Below, piece by piece: positions 1 to 7,936 of a DNA stretch of 64,000 nucleotides. The stretch is from a virus: the IMG/VR virus record IMGVR_UViG_3300032093_000074, positions 1-64,000 of that record, one strand, 5' to 3'. The notes under the pieces were generated by a model. It was given only the letters and a program-made list of their open reading frames with translations, did not search any database and was not told the DNA's origin. The stretch's first letter is position 1; every line of letters begins with the position of its first letter. The position numbers and the translations under genes are program-made.

Positions 1-119
1 CAACAGCAACCAACATTGCTACTACCGCAACTAACCAAAACACGGGTGGCGGTGGGGCGCACAACAACGTGCAGCCGACGATGGTTATGAACTACATCAT
101 CAAAGCGAGCAACTACTGA
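1..119 (+). CDS. Tail-collar fibre protein, 3' end only
   Basis: This is the last 39 codons of a collar-type fibre gene whose start lies left of the window. It ends in the GGGGAHNN...MNYIIK signature of phage tail collar proteins. The same DNA returns, almost unchanged, at 38,321-38,439 as the end of the complete gene that starts at 37,804, so the missing part can be read there. Its stop codon overlaps the next start by one base (TGATG). Confidence 0.85.
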   Translation, partial: TATNIATTATNQNTGGGGAHNNVQPTMVMNYIIKASNY

Positions 120-700
120 TGCCCATCTCTAACTATGTTCCGACCTCTGCGATTGCCCGTCCTGGGGTGTGTACCAGCACGACTCGTCCTGCCAGCCCGT
201 ATGAGGGGCAGGTTATTTATGAGACTGACACGGACAAGATTCTTGTTTGGCGTGGGGCTGCATGGAACCCGCCGTGGAACACAGCATGGGGGATTGTTGA
301 TACCACTTCGGGAGGGACAAGCGGAAAAGGTTACGCAGTAGCAACAGGTGGTGATGTAACTGTTACAACCAGTATCACGGATGTTTACTCGTTTACATTC
401 AACGCAGTTGCAAATAGAGTTTATTCGTTTACATTTTCTGCGACCACAACCAAACTTACTGCAGATGGCTACATAGTTGCGTATATCCGTGATGGTTCAA
501 ATAATGTGTTAGGGCAATGGGTGTGGCACGTTTTGAATGGCAAATACTTTTTAAGTGCTGGAACGTGCTTGTATAAAGCCACCAGTACAGGTTCATTTAC
601 ATTGAAACTTAGTGGTTTGGCAGAAAATAATACAGCAAGATTTTTTGCCAACTCTCCATATTCTTTGCAGGTCAAGTTGGAAGATGTAGGTCCGGCATGA
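119..700 (+). CDS. Fibre protein, variant 1 of first fibre gene
   Basis: A 193-residue protein with an N-terminal anchor of about 45 residues (RPGVCTSTTRP, GQVIYETDTD, VW.GA.W), followed by a beta-rich distal part that has no counterpart elsewhere in the window. The anchor is shared with its neighbour at 697 and with the allele at 38,439, so it probably attaches to the tail while the rest binds the host surface. The gene overlaps the preceding stop by one base and the next start by four, as in a translationally coupled fibre operon. Receptor binding is inferred from position and from the conserved-anchor/variable-tip pattern. Confidence 0.75.
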   Translation: MPISNYVPTSAIARPGVCTSTTRPASPYEGQVIYETDTDKILVWRGAAWNPPWNTAWGIVDTTSGGTSGKGYAVATGGDVTVTTSITDVYSFTFNAVANRVYSFTFSATTTKLTADGYIVAYIRDGSNNVLGQWVWHVLNGKYFLSAGTCLYKATSTGSFTLKLSGLAENNTARFFANSPYSLQVKLEDVGPA

Positions 701-1254
701 GTATTTCGTCGTCTGCTACAGGGCTACGTCCAGGGGTTTGCACCTCGACCACCCGACCCACCAACCCGTACCTCGGACAGATTATCTACGAGACTGACAC
801 GGGTTATCTGCGGGTGTGGGACGGAGCCAACTGGGACTACTTCTCCCCGAAACAAGACACGATTCCTGGCGAATGGATTTCGTGGACCCCGACCGTATCG
901 CAATCTTCAAACGTGACATTCACTACCGTGTATGCAAAGTACACCCGTTTTGGGAAAACGATTGTTGCCCAAGCGCATCTGTCAGTCACCGGAACAGGGT
1001 CAGCAGGCACCGGAATAACGGTATCGGCCCCAGTACAAATAGTTGTCGCTAACGGGCCTGTTTTGGGAAGCGGGTTTTTCTATGATGCTTCAGCCAACAA
1101 CGTCTACAACCTGACGACACTTGCATCTACTACGTCTGTTTTTGCTTTTTACTCCGACCTAACTGGCGCTTCGTCGGTATTCGGGTCAACCCCGTCAATC
1201 GGCGCAGCAGCGAGTGACCAAATACGTTTCACCGCAATGTACGAAGCCGCATGA
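697..1254 (+). CDS. Fibre protein, variant 1 of second fibre gene
   Basis: A 185-residue paralogue of the preceding protein. The anchor reads PGVCTSTTRPTNPYLGQIIY and is followed by WDGANWDY. The distal domain begins around residue 57 with W.SWTPTV and ends in an aromatic-Glu-Ala-Ala terminus. That distal domain resembles the C-terminal half of the phage B fibre at 42,918 (YxxxGxxIVAxAxxS, ending TYEAA), so related receptor-binding modules circulate between the two phages. Start and stop both overlap neighbours by four bases (ATGA). The allele at 39,161 keeps the anchor but carries a different tip. Confidence 0.75.
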   Translation: MSISSSATGLRPGVCTSTTRPTNPYLGQIIYETDTGYLRVWDGANWDYFSPKQDTIPGEWISWTPTVSQSSNVTFTTVYAKYTRFGKTIVAQAHLSVTGTGSAGTGITVSAPVQIVVANGPVLGSGFFYDASANNVYNLTTLASTTSVFAFYSDLTGASSVFGSTPSIGAAASDQIRFTAMYEAA

Positions 1255-2027
1255 TTTCTGTAGTCACCTGCACCCACAACACCCCGCCAGACGTACTCGC
1301 CCGCACCTGGGCCTCCCTCAAAAACCAAACCCACCAAGACTGGGAATGGGTCATCATCGACGACAGCCCAGGCTGGGAAACCCACCGCCAACTCTACGGA
1401 TACTGCGCCGACGAACGATACCGAATCCGCATCTACCGGCCCCACACCCCCAGCAACGGCAACATCGGAGCCACCAAACACGATGCCTTCATGCTCGGCA
1501 GAGGCGAACTCCTAGCCGAACTAGACCACGACGACGAACTCACCCCCGACGCACTCACCACCATCCAACAATACGCCGACAAAGCCCCCTACTCAGGCTT
1601 CTTCTACTCCGACTGGTGCGAAATCCTCCCAGACGGACAATCAGGCCGCTACCCAGACGGCTGGGCCTTCGGATACGGCGACCACTACTGGGACGAAACC
1701 CACCAAGTCTGGGCAATGAAAGCCCCCGAAATCAACCGCACCACCCTCTCCCACATCGTCTCAGCCCCCAACCATGTACGAGTCTGGCGCAGCGATGTCT
1801 ACCACCGGCTCGGAGGACACAACCCAGACCTCCCCATAGCCGACGACTACGAACTCTGCGTACGCACAGCCCTCGCCACCCGCATGACCCACATCCCCAA
1901 AATGCTGTACAAGCAACACATCGGGAACCACACCGCCCAACGGCAACGCAACGGCCTGATACAACAGCTGGTGGAGGAAACCCACCGCAAGTTCGCTGAC
2001 CAGTTGGACGACCGATACGGGGCCTGA
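1251..2027 (+). CDS. Family 2-type glycosyltransferase (left copy)
   Basis: A 258-residue GT-A fold glycosyltransferase. The N-terminus SVVTCTHNTPPDVLARTW is the usual first strand and nucleotide-binding loop, DDSPGW follows at about residue 37, and ELDHDDE at about residue 90 is the metal-binding DxD region. It presumably uses a nucleotide sugar to decorate a virion or host-surface component; the acceptor cannot be told. It is coupled to the fibre genes by an ATGA overlap. The second copy at 39,847 is nearly identical up to residue ~238 (RNGLIQQLV) and then diverges at the genome junction. Confidence 0.85.
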   Translation: MISVVTCTHNTPPDVLARTWASLKNQTHQDWEWVIIDDSPGWETHRQLYGYCADERYRIRIYRPHTPSNGNIGATKHDAFMLGRGELLAELDHDDELTPDALTTIQQYADKAPYSGFFYSDWCEILPDGQSGRYPDGWAFGYGDHYWDETHQVWAMKAPEINRTTLSHIVSAPNHVRVWRSDVYHRLGGHNPDLPIADDYELCVRTALATRMTHIPKMLYKQHIGNHTAQRQRNGLIQQLVEETHRKFADQLDDRYGA

Positions 2028-2050
2028 ACCGCATGGGCTATGATGTGCCT

Positions 2051-2182
2051 ATGAAAAAAATGTCTGGCAAGAAGCACGAAATGATGGAAGGCCCCAAGGA
2101 GCGTATGAAGGAATACGGTTCCAGCAAGGCGGGCATGAAGAAGAAAGCAGCCAAGAAGATGGCTGCTAAAAAGAAGAAGTAA
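2051..2182 (+). CDS. Small Lys-rich protein, 43 aa
   Basis: A short, strongly basic protein (MKKMSGKKHE at the start, AAKKMAAKKKK at the end). Its stop overlaps the next start (TAATG), so it is co-translated with the DUF6496-like protein. Such Lys/Ala-rich peptides are common between structural genes of short-tailed phages and may bind DNA; no function is known. No strong ribosome site is visible upstream. Confidence 0.6.
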   Translation: MKKMSGKKHEMMEGPKERMKEYGSSKAGMKKKAAKKMAAKKKK

Positions 2183-2334
2183 TGCCCTCCAAGAAGCAGG
2201 CTGCTAAGAAGGTTTCGAAGGTGATGCGGGAGTTCAAGTCCGGCACGCTTCATTCCGGCAAGGGCGGGCCTGTTGTCAAGTCTAAGAAGCAGGCTGTTGC
2301 TATTGCTCTCAGTCAGGCCAGGAAGAAGAAGTAG
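2182..2334 (+). CDS. Small basic protein, DUF6496-like
   Basis: A 50-residue basic protein with the pattern KVMREFKSGTLHSGKGGPVV followed by KSKKQAVAIALSQA, which I recognise as the DUF6496-type small phage protein. It lies directly before the adaptor gene, which starts on the base after its stop. The role is unknown; the basic composition would fit nucleic-acid or virion association. Confidence 0.7.
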   Translation: MPSKKQAAKKVSKVMREFKSGTLHSGKGGPVVKSKKQAVAIALSQARKKK

Positions 2335-3222
2335 ATGTCTACTGTTGCCAATGTCATTAACCGTGTCCAACGCCAACTCCTGTCGGGGGTTGTGGAGGAA
2401 CGGAACAAACTTTCTGCCCCTATGACAGCCACGGCTTTGACCTGTGTGCTGACTTACGACTTGGGTTCGGTGCGTTCCGGTTCGGTTATTGAGATTGGTT
2501 CGGAGCAGATGTATGTTTGGGAGGTGGTGGAGTCCACGAAAACTCTCACCGTCGAACGGGCGTTTAACGGTACGGTTGCTGCTGCCCACACCAACGGCAC
2601 GGTCTGTATCGCCAACCCCCGTTTCCCCCGCTCACAAATCCTTGAATCAATTAACGACGAGCTGGCTGACCTTGCCTCCCCGATGAACGGCCTGTTCCAA
2701 GTGAAGATTCTTGACCTCCAATACAACGGGTCGAACCGCCAAATCAACTTGCCGACTATCGGCACAGTCATTGACATTGTTGAAGTGCGTTCAAGATACA
2801 AGTCTGACGACTACCAACAGGTACACAAAATCAAACTTTTGCGGGATATGCCGACAAAAGATTTCGGTTCCGGTCTAGCTCTACAAATCGACCAAGACGT
2901 ACGCAACGGTGACCTGCGGGTGTCTTACAAGGCCCCGTTCACACGGGTCGCTACAGAGAATGACAGTTTGCAGTCTATTGCAGGGTTCCCTGAGTCGGCT
3001 GAAGACATCCTGATTATCGGGTCGCAGATTCGTCTCATCGCCCCCCGTGAGGTGAAGCGGAACTTTACCGAGTCGCAGGGCGACACCCGCCGTTCGGATG
3101 AGGTTCCTCCTGGCGCTGTTGGGAACAGCATCACGAACTTGTTGCGTTTGCGTCGTGACCGTATTACGGCTGAGGCTGCGAAACTTACCCGCCAGTACCC
3201 AACCTTTTTGCAAAGGGCGTAA
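2335..3222 (+). CDS. Head-tail adaptor / tail protein
   Basis: A 295-residue protein at the first position of the neck genes. Residues ~100-115 (ILESINDELADLAS) and the following strands resemble phage adaptor proteins, which sit under the portal and receive the tail. The next gene is a large beta-rich tail protein, so the pair matches the adaptor/nozzle order also seen in phage B at 40,661 and 41,284, where the adaptor is shorter (207 residues). The assignment rests on that gene order and weak sequence resemblance. Confidence 0.6.
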   Translation: MSTVANVINRVQRQLLSGVVEERNKLSAPMTATALTCVLTYDLGSVRSGSVIEIGSEQMYVWEVVESTKTLTVERAFNGTVAAAHTNGTVCIANPRFPRSQILESINDELADLASPMNGLFQVKILDLQYNGSNRQINLPTIGTVIDIVEVRSRYKSDDYQQVHKIKLLRDMPTKDFGSGLALQIDQDVRNGDLRVSYKAPFTRVATENDSLQSIAGFPESAEDILIIGSQIRLIAPREVKRNFTESQGDTRRSDEVPPGAVGNSITNLLRLRRDRITAEAAKLTRQYPTFLQRA

Positions 3223-5070
3223 ATGCCAGTCGCAAACTTCACGCTCCCGTTCCTGAACACCCCTGCATATTTTACGGGTACGGGCACTACGTCCCTTGTG
3301 CCTTCGGTGTATCCGGTCGCTATCAACGGTCGGCCCTACATGGTGGACCAAAAGAGTGGCAGGTTCCAGCGGGGGTATGAGCAGCGTGTCCGTGATTCGC
3401 AGGACATTTCGACTGCTCCTGGCGAGGCGGCTATTAACCCTGGCGGGTTGTGGCGGCGTGGTCAGGATTCGTGGCATTTGGGTGCAGGGCAGGAGTATGC
3501 GGATATCGGTGGGTCTTTGGATTTCCGGTTCTACAAGTCGAAGGGTATTGACCCTTGGACTAAGGGGCAGGTAAGCCTGCTGAATACCACGAAGGTGTCT
3601 TTAGCGTCTTCTGCCACTTCGCAGCACATGGTTGTTCAAGATGGCCGTGTCTATGTTTCGTTGAACGGCGATGTGAAGTTCACCGCTGACCCGTATGCGT
3701 CTAGCCCGACATGGACAGACTGCACCGGAGAACCAGGCGGGACCTGTGCGGCTATGGCCACAGACGGTTACAAGATTTACCTAGCGTTCCCCAGCGATGG
3801 TGTCCGTCAGATTATCCCGAACACTTCTATCTCTGCCATCAGCACCACTAAGTATGTCAACTCATCAGATTCGTACTATATGTTGGGGTTCGCTAAACAG
3901 TTCATGTTCGGTTCGCATGACCATATTTTGAACACGATTTCTTCCGGTGGTTCAAAATCTGCCCATATCACCCCAGCCGATACAGAGTTCCGATGGGTTG
4001 GTGTAGCCACAGGGCAGAACGCTGCATATGCGGCAGGGTACTCAGGCAAAAAGTCTCTTATCTACAAGATTACGGTTGCCTCAAACGGTGCGTTGGACGC
4101 TGGCGTGGTCGCCCTCGAACTCCCAACAGGGGAAGTTGTTACAGCCATAAGCGGGTACCTCGGCTTTATTGTCTTAGGAACAGACAAAGGTGTCCGGTTC
4201 TGTTCAACAGATAGCAACTCGAACCTTGTTGCTGGCCAGTTGATTCCCACTAGCGGGCCGGTCAAAAAGTTCACCTCGACTGGACGTTTCACATATTTCA
4301 CTTGGTCCAACTATGACGGTACTTCTAGTGGTCTTGGCCGCATGGACCTATCTGTGTTTACCGCCCCGAACACTCCGGCTTACGCCACCGATTTGATGTA
4401 TACGTCATCAAACAATGATGTGTTGTCTGTTGTCACGTTTGACGACAAACATTGTTTTGCTATTTCTGGTGTGGGCATTGTGGCTGAAGACACATCCAGC
4501 CTTGTCGCCTCAGGCGAGGTGGAGTTGGGCACCTACCGTTGGGGTATCCCCGACCGCAAGTTCGTCGCCAAAGTCGATGTCCGGTCAGAGCCACTCAAAG
4601 GTTCCGTCACCGCCTACCTGTCAAACGACACCGAAGACTACGACAACCTTGGCGAATGGGACGACGAAGATGGCACAGAGTTCACCTACGCAGGGTCCGA
4701 CAACAGGGCTATTGAGGCACGGTTCAAACTGGTGTTGGAACGCAGCGCCACCGTCACCGAAGGACCCGTTGTCACCCGTTGGATGGCCCGAGCCTACGCC
4801 GCCCCATTCCGGTCACAGGTTTTCGTTGTGCCTGTCTTACTCCACAACAAAATCAAGGTACGGAACAAGGACATCTATCTTGATGTGCAGGAAGAAACCG
4901 ACCTGTTGGACGACCTGATTGCTAACCCTCGCATCATCGTGTTGCAGATTGGCGAGTCCCGCCATTCGGTGATTGTTGAGGATGTGGAGTGGACCCCTGT
5001 GGATTCCTATGGCAACGCCTGGGATTGGGAAGGAACCGCTACTGTTACTATGAGAAGCGTCGAAAACTAG
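3223..5070 (+). CDS. Tail nozzle-like protein
   Basis: A 615-residue beta-rich protein directly after the adaptor. Its N-terminus (NFTLPFLNTPAYFTGT) and the many short strands with Gly/Asp turns are typical of beta-propeller-like nozzle or tubular B proteins of short-tailed phages. The phage B counterpart is 41,284-42,921 (545 residues). It would form the tip channel through which DNA and internal proteins leave the capsid. I see no enzymatic motif. Confidence 0.6.
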   Translation: MPVANFTLPFLNTPAYFTGTGTTSLVPSVYPVAINGRPYMVDQKSGRFQRGYEQRVRDSQDISTAPGEAAINPGGLWRRGQDSWHLGAGQEYADIGGSLDFRFYKSKGIDPWTKGQVSLLNTTKVSLASSATSQHMVVQDGRVYVSLNGDVKFTADPYASSPTWTDCTGEPGGTCAAMATDGYKIYLAFPSDGVRQIIPNTSISAISTTKYVNSSDSYYMLGFAKQFMFGSHDHILNTISSGGSKSAHITPADTEFRWVGVATGQNAAYAAGYSGKKSLIYKITVASNGALDAGVVALELPTGEVVTAISGYLGFIVLGTDKGVRFCSTDSNSNLVAGQLIPTSGPVKKFTSTGRFTYFTWSNYDGTSSGLGRMDLSVFTAPNTPAYATDLMYTSSNNDVLSVVTFDDKHCFAISGVGIVAEDTSSLVASGEVELGTYRWGIPDRKFVAKVDVRSEPLKGSVTAYLSNDTEDYDNLGEWDDEDGTEFTYAGSDNRAIEARFKLVLERSATVTEGPVVTRWMARAYAAPFRSQVFVVPVLLHNKIKVRNKDIYLDVQEETDLLDDLIANPRIIVLQIGESRHSVIVEDVEWTPVDSYGNAWDWEGTATVTMRSVEN

Positions 5071-5079
5071 GAGTAACCA

Positions 5080-6339
5080 ATGGCTTTACCAGTTCGCAGA
5101 GGATACAAGGGTGCCCCAGTCAGCACCACTTTGTCGTCCAATATCTCCAACTCGGCAACTTCAGCAACCGTGGTATCTGTCACAGGTTGGCCGACCACCT
5201 TCCCATTCTTTGCTGTCTTAAGCCCTGGCACCTCGAAGGAAGAAAAGGTGTCCGTGACGGGCATCACTTCTACCACGCTCACGATTGAGCGAGCAAAAGA
5301 TGACACCTCAGCCTCGGCTCATGACGCTGGCGCAACTATCTACCCTGTGTTCACCGCTGTTGAAGCGAACGAAGCGAACCTTGTTGCATCCGCAATGACC
5401 ACCAAGGGCGACCTCATCGCCACGGACGGTACAACTATTAACCGTTTGGGTGTCGGTACCAACACCCACGTTTTGCAGGCAGACTCGACCGCCGCCAACG
5501 GATTCAAGTGGGGGCAGGTAGCCACAGCAGGTATCGCTGACTCGGCTGTCACCTCAGCCAAGATTGCTGACGGAACGATTGTACTGGGCGACTTGGCTGC
5601 TGCTTTGCAGGCGTTCCTTGTCCCGACTGGTTCTATCAACGCATGGTCCACGAACACCGCCCCTACCGGCTGGCAGTTGTGTGACGGTACAGCAGTATCC
5701 CGTACCACCTACGCAGCCCTGTTCGCTGTCATCGGTGAAACATATGGTGCGGGCGACGGTACAACCACGTTCAACCTGCCGAACCTGAAGGGCCGTGCGA
5801 TTGTCGGTCGGGACTCAGCCCAAACAGAGTTCGACACGTTGGCTGAGACGGGTGGAGCAAAGACACACACGCTGACTAGCGCAGAGATTCCTGTCCACCT
5901 TCACACCATCTCCGCATACAGCCATGCCAGCACCAGCACCGCAGACTTGGCCCACACCCACACCTTCAGCGGTTCCGTTACTGGTTCTGGTACGGGTATC
6001 AGCGCATCAACCGATACGGTCGGTGACCACGTTCACACCAGAGCCTACGGAAGCGTTAACCGACAAGCGACCGGCACCGCAACTACTGTTCCTGTTAACG
6101 GTGGAGGGGTCCCCAACCACGACTCGGGCGGGGCAGGAAGCCACAGCCACGCCGTTTCAATCAGCGACCCTGGCCACGGCCACACCTACTCAGGGACAAC
6201 CAGCGGTATGTCTGCAAACGGGACACACAGCCACACCATCGCCCAACACGATGCCAAAGACACAGGTCAAACAGGTGGCGGTGGGGCGCACAACAACCTG
6301 CAACCGTACATCGTCCTCAACTACATCATTAAGCACTAG
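5080..6339 (+). CDS. Tail collar fibre protein
   Basis: A 419-residue fibre with three parts: an N-terminal attachment region (1-110), a short repeat-like shaft (110-185), and a collar domain starting near residue 187 (PTGSINAW.....PTGWQLCDG). The collar domain is followed by a His-rich receptor tip with many HxH pairs and the terminal GGGGAHNN..PYIVLNYIIK. In T4-like fibres such HxH motifs bind metal ions along the needle. A second collar gene is at 37,804. A weak ribosome site (AGGAGTAACC) precedes the start. Confidence 0.85.
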   Translation: MALPVRRGYKGAPVSTTLSSNISNSATSATVVSVTGWPTTFPFFAVLSPGTSKEEKVSVTGITSTTLTIERAKDDTSASAHDAGATIYPVFTAVEANEANLVASAMTTKGDLIATDGTTINRLGVGTNTHVLQADSTAANGFKWGQVATAGIADSAVTSAKIADGTIVLGDLAAALQAFLVPTGSINAWSTNTAPTGWQLCDGTAVSRTTYAALFAVIGETYGAGDGTTTFNLPNLKGRAIVGRDSAQTEFDTLAETGGAKTHTLTSAEIPVHLHTISAYSHASTSTADLAHTHTFSGSVTGSGTGISASTDTVGDHVHTRAYGSVNRQATGTATTVPVNGGGVPNHDSGGAGSHSHAVSISDPGHGHTYSGTTSGMSANGTHSHTIAQHDAKDTGQTGGGGAHNNLQPYIVLNYIIKH

Positions 6340-6347
6340 GAGTAATC

Positions 6348-6599
6348 ATGGTAAAGATTCAAACAGTCATCGGACGCATCTTCGCAGTCTTCGGTTCAAC
6401 CGCTCTCGGCGCACTTGCCGGTGGAGCAGTCATCGGAGTAGAACTGTGGAAAGCCGCAGCCCTCGCAGGCTTCATGGCCGCAGCCAAAGTCACCGAACAA
6501 CTGCTCCGTTTCTGGGCAGAAGACGGCGTGCTGACCAAGGAAGAAGTTGCTGAAGCCTTTGGCAAGAAGGCCGTTGCCCCTGCTACGCCAAGCGAGTAA
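6348..6599 (+). CDS. Holin-like small membrane protein
   Basis: An 83-residue protein with a hydrophobic Gly/Ala-rich segment at about 10-50 (FGSTALGALAGGAVIGVELW) and a charged C-terminus (EEVAEAFGKKAVAP). Its position right after the fibre and before an M15 peptidase suggests holin function. The phage B protein at 44,176 has the same size and layout. The ribosome site AGGAGTAATC sits directly upstream. Holin identity is inferred from topology and context. Confidence 0.6.
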   Translation: MVKIQTVIGRIFAVFGSTALGALAGGAVIGVELWKAAALAGFMAAAKVTEQLLRFWAEDGVLTKEEVAEAFGKKAVAPATPSE

Positions 6600-7749
6600 A
6601 GCCCTCGTAGCCCTGTCGGGGCTGGCACTCATCTTCGTTGCCACCACAGCAAACGCAGAGAACATTCGGGTGACCAGCCCCACAGATTTTTGGTTCGAGT
6701 TCAACACCACCACCACGTTCACCGCCCGCACCTACAATGTGGAGAACGAGTGGTCGGACCCGATGTTGTGGTTCTACAACTCTGACGGTCAACTACTGGT
6801 ACAGAACGACGACTGGTTCGGGCTGCAATCAAACATCGTTATCGAAGTCCAACCAGGATGGTACCGGCTGAGGGCCGGTGTGTGTTGCGGGAACCCTGAG
6901 GCTTGGTACAACGGGGTGCTGTATGACCTGTACGCATCGGCCACTCAGGTTGTGCCGACACTCCCCCCATCTACTACCATGCCTGCATGGGACAGTACGA
7001 CGACGACGAGCACGGTGCCGCCTACGAGCGAGCCAGAGACTACGCAGAGTTCGCCAACATCGTCCACAACTACGACGACACAGCCCGAGGAAACCACGAC
7101 GACATCGACTTCAACGACATCGACCACGATGGAGCCGAGTACGACGACAACGGAAACCCCGTTATTCCCATCGACCTTGCCGACTACATTGCCGCTAACC
7201 CCGCCGTTGGAATCATCATCGCCGTCTGCGACTCCATCGACCAGTTCGGAACCACCGCCGACGACTACGAGTTCTGCACCGCCGACAACTTCTACGAGGC
7301 CATCAACTACGACTACGACCACCCTTGCCTCCGCCAGCTCAACCACGGCACAGAACCCTTCCACAACCCCTACAAGCCCCTCAGAGGCTTCTACGGGGCA
7401 GACGGCAACATCTACCCCCCCGGACTCCCCGACGCCTTCTGAGGCGATTGTGGAGGTTCTCACAGCCATCGGGGACAACCCCACCCCCGAACAGGTCCAG
7501 GAGGCTGTCGCAGAGATTGTCGCCAACCTAGAAACCCTCACCAGCACCGAACTGGACGCTATCGCCGCCACCTTCAGCGCCGCCCCACCCGAAGTGAAAC
7601 GGGAGTTTGAGAACCAAGTCAACATTTTTGGGGGCGGGCTAGACACCTACATCCCGCTGGATTCCACCGTGACGGTAGGGCAACGCCGTGCCCTTGTCGC
7701 TGTCGGAGCAGTCATGGTTGCCGCCCCCGCCGTCGTCCGGCGCAAATGA
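6547..7749 (+). CDS. Secreted protein with long Thr/Ser/Pro-rich linker
   Basis: A 400-residue protein starting at a non-ATG codon inside the holin-like gene; TTG at 6,547 has an AAGGAAG ribosome site, and TTG at 6,574 is an alternative. It has a signal-peptide-like stretch (LVALSGLALIFVATTANA), a compact domain to about residue 135 with two adjacent Cys (CC near 115), then about 165 residues almost entirely Thr, Ser and Pro. A helical C-terminal domain follows (NPTPEQVQEAVAEIV) with a terminal hydrophobic segment and RRK, like a membrane anchor. The linker resembles those of actinobacterial surface proteins. It may act at the envelope in lysis or exclusion. The linker region is also open in another frame (6,987-7,442). 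Confidence 0.65.
   Translation: MLKPLARRPLPLLRQASKALVALSGLALIFVATTANAENIRVTSPTDFWFEFNTTTTFTARTYNVENEWSDPMLWFYNSDGQLLVQNDDWFGLQSNIVIEVQPGWYRLRAGVCCGNPEAWYNGVLYDLYASATQVVPTLPPSTTMPAWDSTTTTSTVPPTSEPETTQSSPTSSTTTTTQPEETTTTSTSTTSTTMEPSTTTTETPLFPSTLPTTLPLTPPLESSSPSATPSTSSEPPPTTTSSAPPTTSTRPSTTTTTTLASASSTTAQNPSTTPTSPSEASTGQTATSTPPDSPTPSEAIVEVLTAIGDNPTPEQVQEAVAEIVANLETLTSTELDAIAATFSAAPPEVKREFENQVNIFGGGLDTYIPLDSTVTVGQRRALVAVGAVMVAAPAVVRRK
6987..7442 (+). CDS. Possible nested acidic protein in alternative frame
   Basis: A 151-residue open frame, shifted by one base against the Thr-rich protein, reads as an acidic, aromatic-rich protein (ARDYAEFANIVHNYDD, NPVIPIDLADYIAAN, GADGNIYPPGLPDAF) with C-ending codons like the true genes of this phage. 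A Thr/Ser/Pro linker automatically creates NAC/NTC/NCC codons in this frame, so it could be a shadow. Against that, the Thr codons here are mainly ACG, ACA and ACT while the same gene uses ACC in its N-terminal domain, as if the alternative frame were constrained. No ribosome site precedes the ATG. Confidence 0.3.
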   Translation: MGQYDDDEHGAAYERARDYAEFANIVHNYDDTARGNHDDIDFNDIDHDGAEYDDNGNPVIPIDLADYIAANPAVGIIIAVCDSIDQFGTTADDYEFCTADNFYEAINYDYDHPCLRQLNHGTEPFHNPYKPLRGFYGADGNIYPPGLPDAF

Positions 7750-7762
7750 TATTCTCGTTAAG

Positions 7763-7936
7763 ATGAAAAAGTACCTGAGCCAACTAGCAGCCATCGTCGT
7801 CGCTATGTGCGGTTCGGCGTACATTCTTATTACCCTGTCGGGGGCTACCCGCAGGCAGGCACTTTGGATTACAGGTGTCATGCTTGCGGCAGTAGTGTTG
7901 ACCGCCTACTTTGACGTTAAAGGAGACGACGAATGA
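7763..7936 (+). CDS. Small two-helix membrane protein, holin-like
   Basis: A 57-residue protein with two hydrophobic segments (about 8-27 and 33-49) separated by a basic turn (SGATRRQ) and ending in charged residues. It overlaps the M15 peptidase start by four bases (ATGA), the classic holin-endolysin coupling. Either this protein or the one at 6,348 could be the holin; two-component systems are common. Confidence 0.6.
   Translation: MKKYLSQLAAIVVAMCGSAYILITLSGATRRQALWITGVMLAAVVLTAYFDVKGDDE

Larger units (their letters stand above)
1..2000 (+). repeat. Left copy of the fibre/glycosyltransferase block
   Basis: This block corresponds to 38,321-40,562. The collar gene end, the first 40-50 codons of each of two fibre genes and most of the glycosyltransferase are nearly identical between copies, while the distal parts of both fibre genes are unrelated in sequence and length. 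The offset is about 38,320 bases, which I read as the length of one phage A genome unit. The differences show that the copies come from different strains or have recombined. Confidence 0.8.

Noticed and set aside
1214-1999. A long Arg/His/Pro-rich frame over the glycosyltransferase
   Set aside because: Typical shadow of a gene with C-ending codons; the same shadow appears over the second copy at 39,942-40,598.
6945-7646. A Val/Ser-rich frame on the minus strand
   Set aside because: It is the complement of the Thr/Ser/Pro linker; the composition is fully explained by that.
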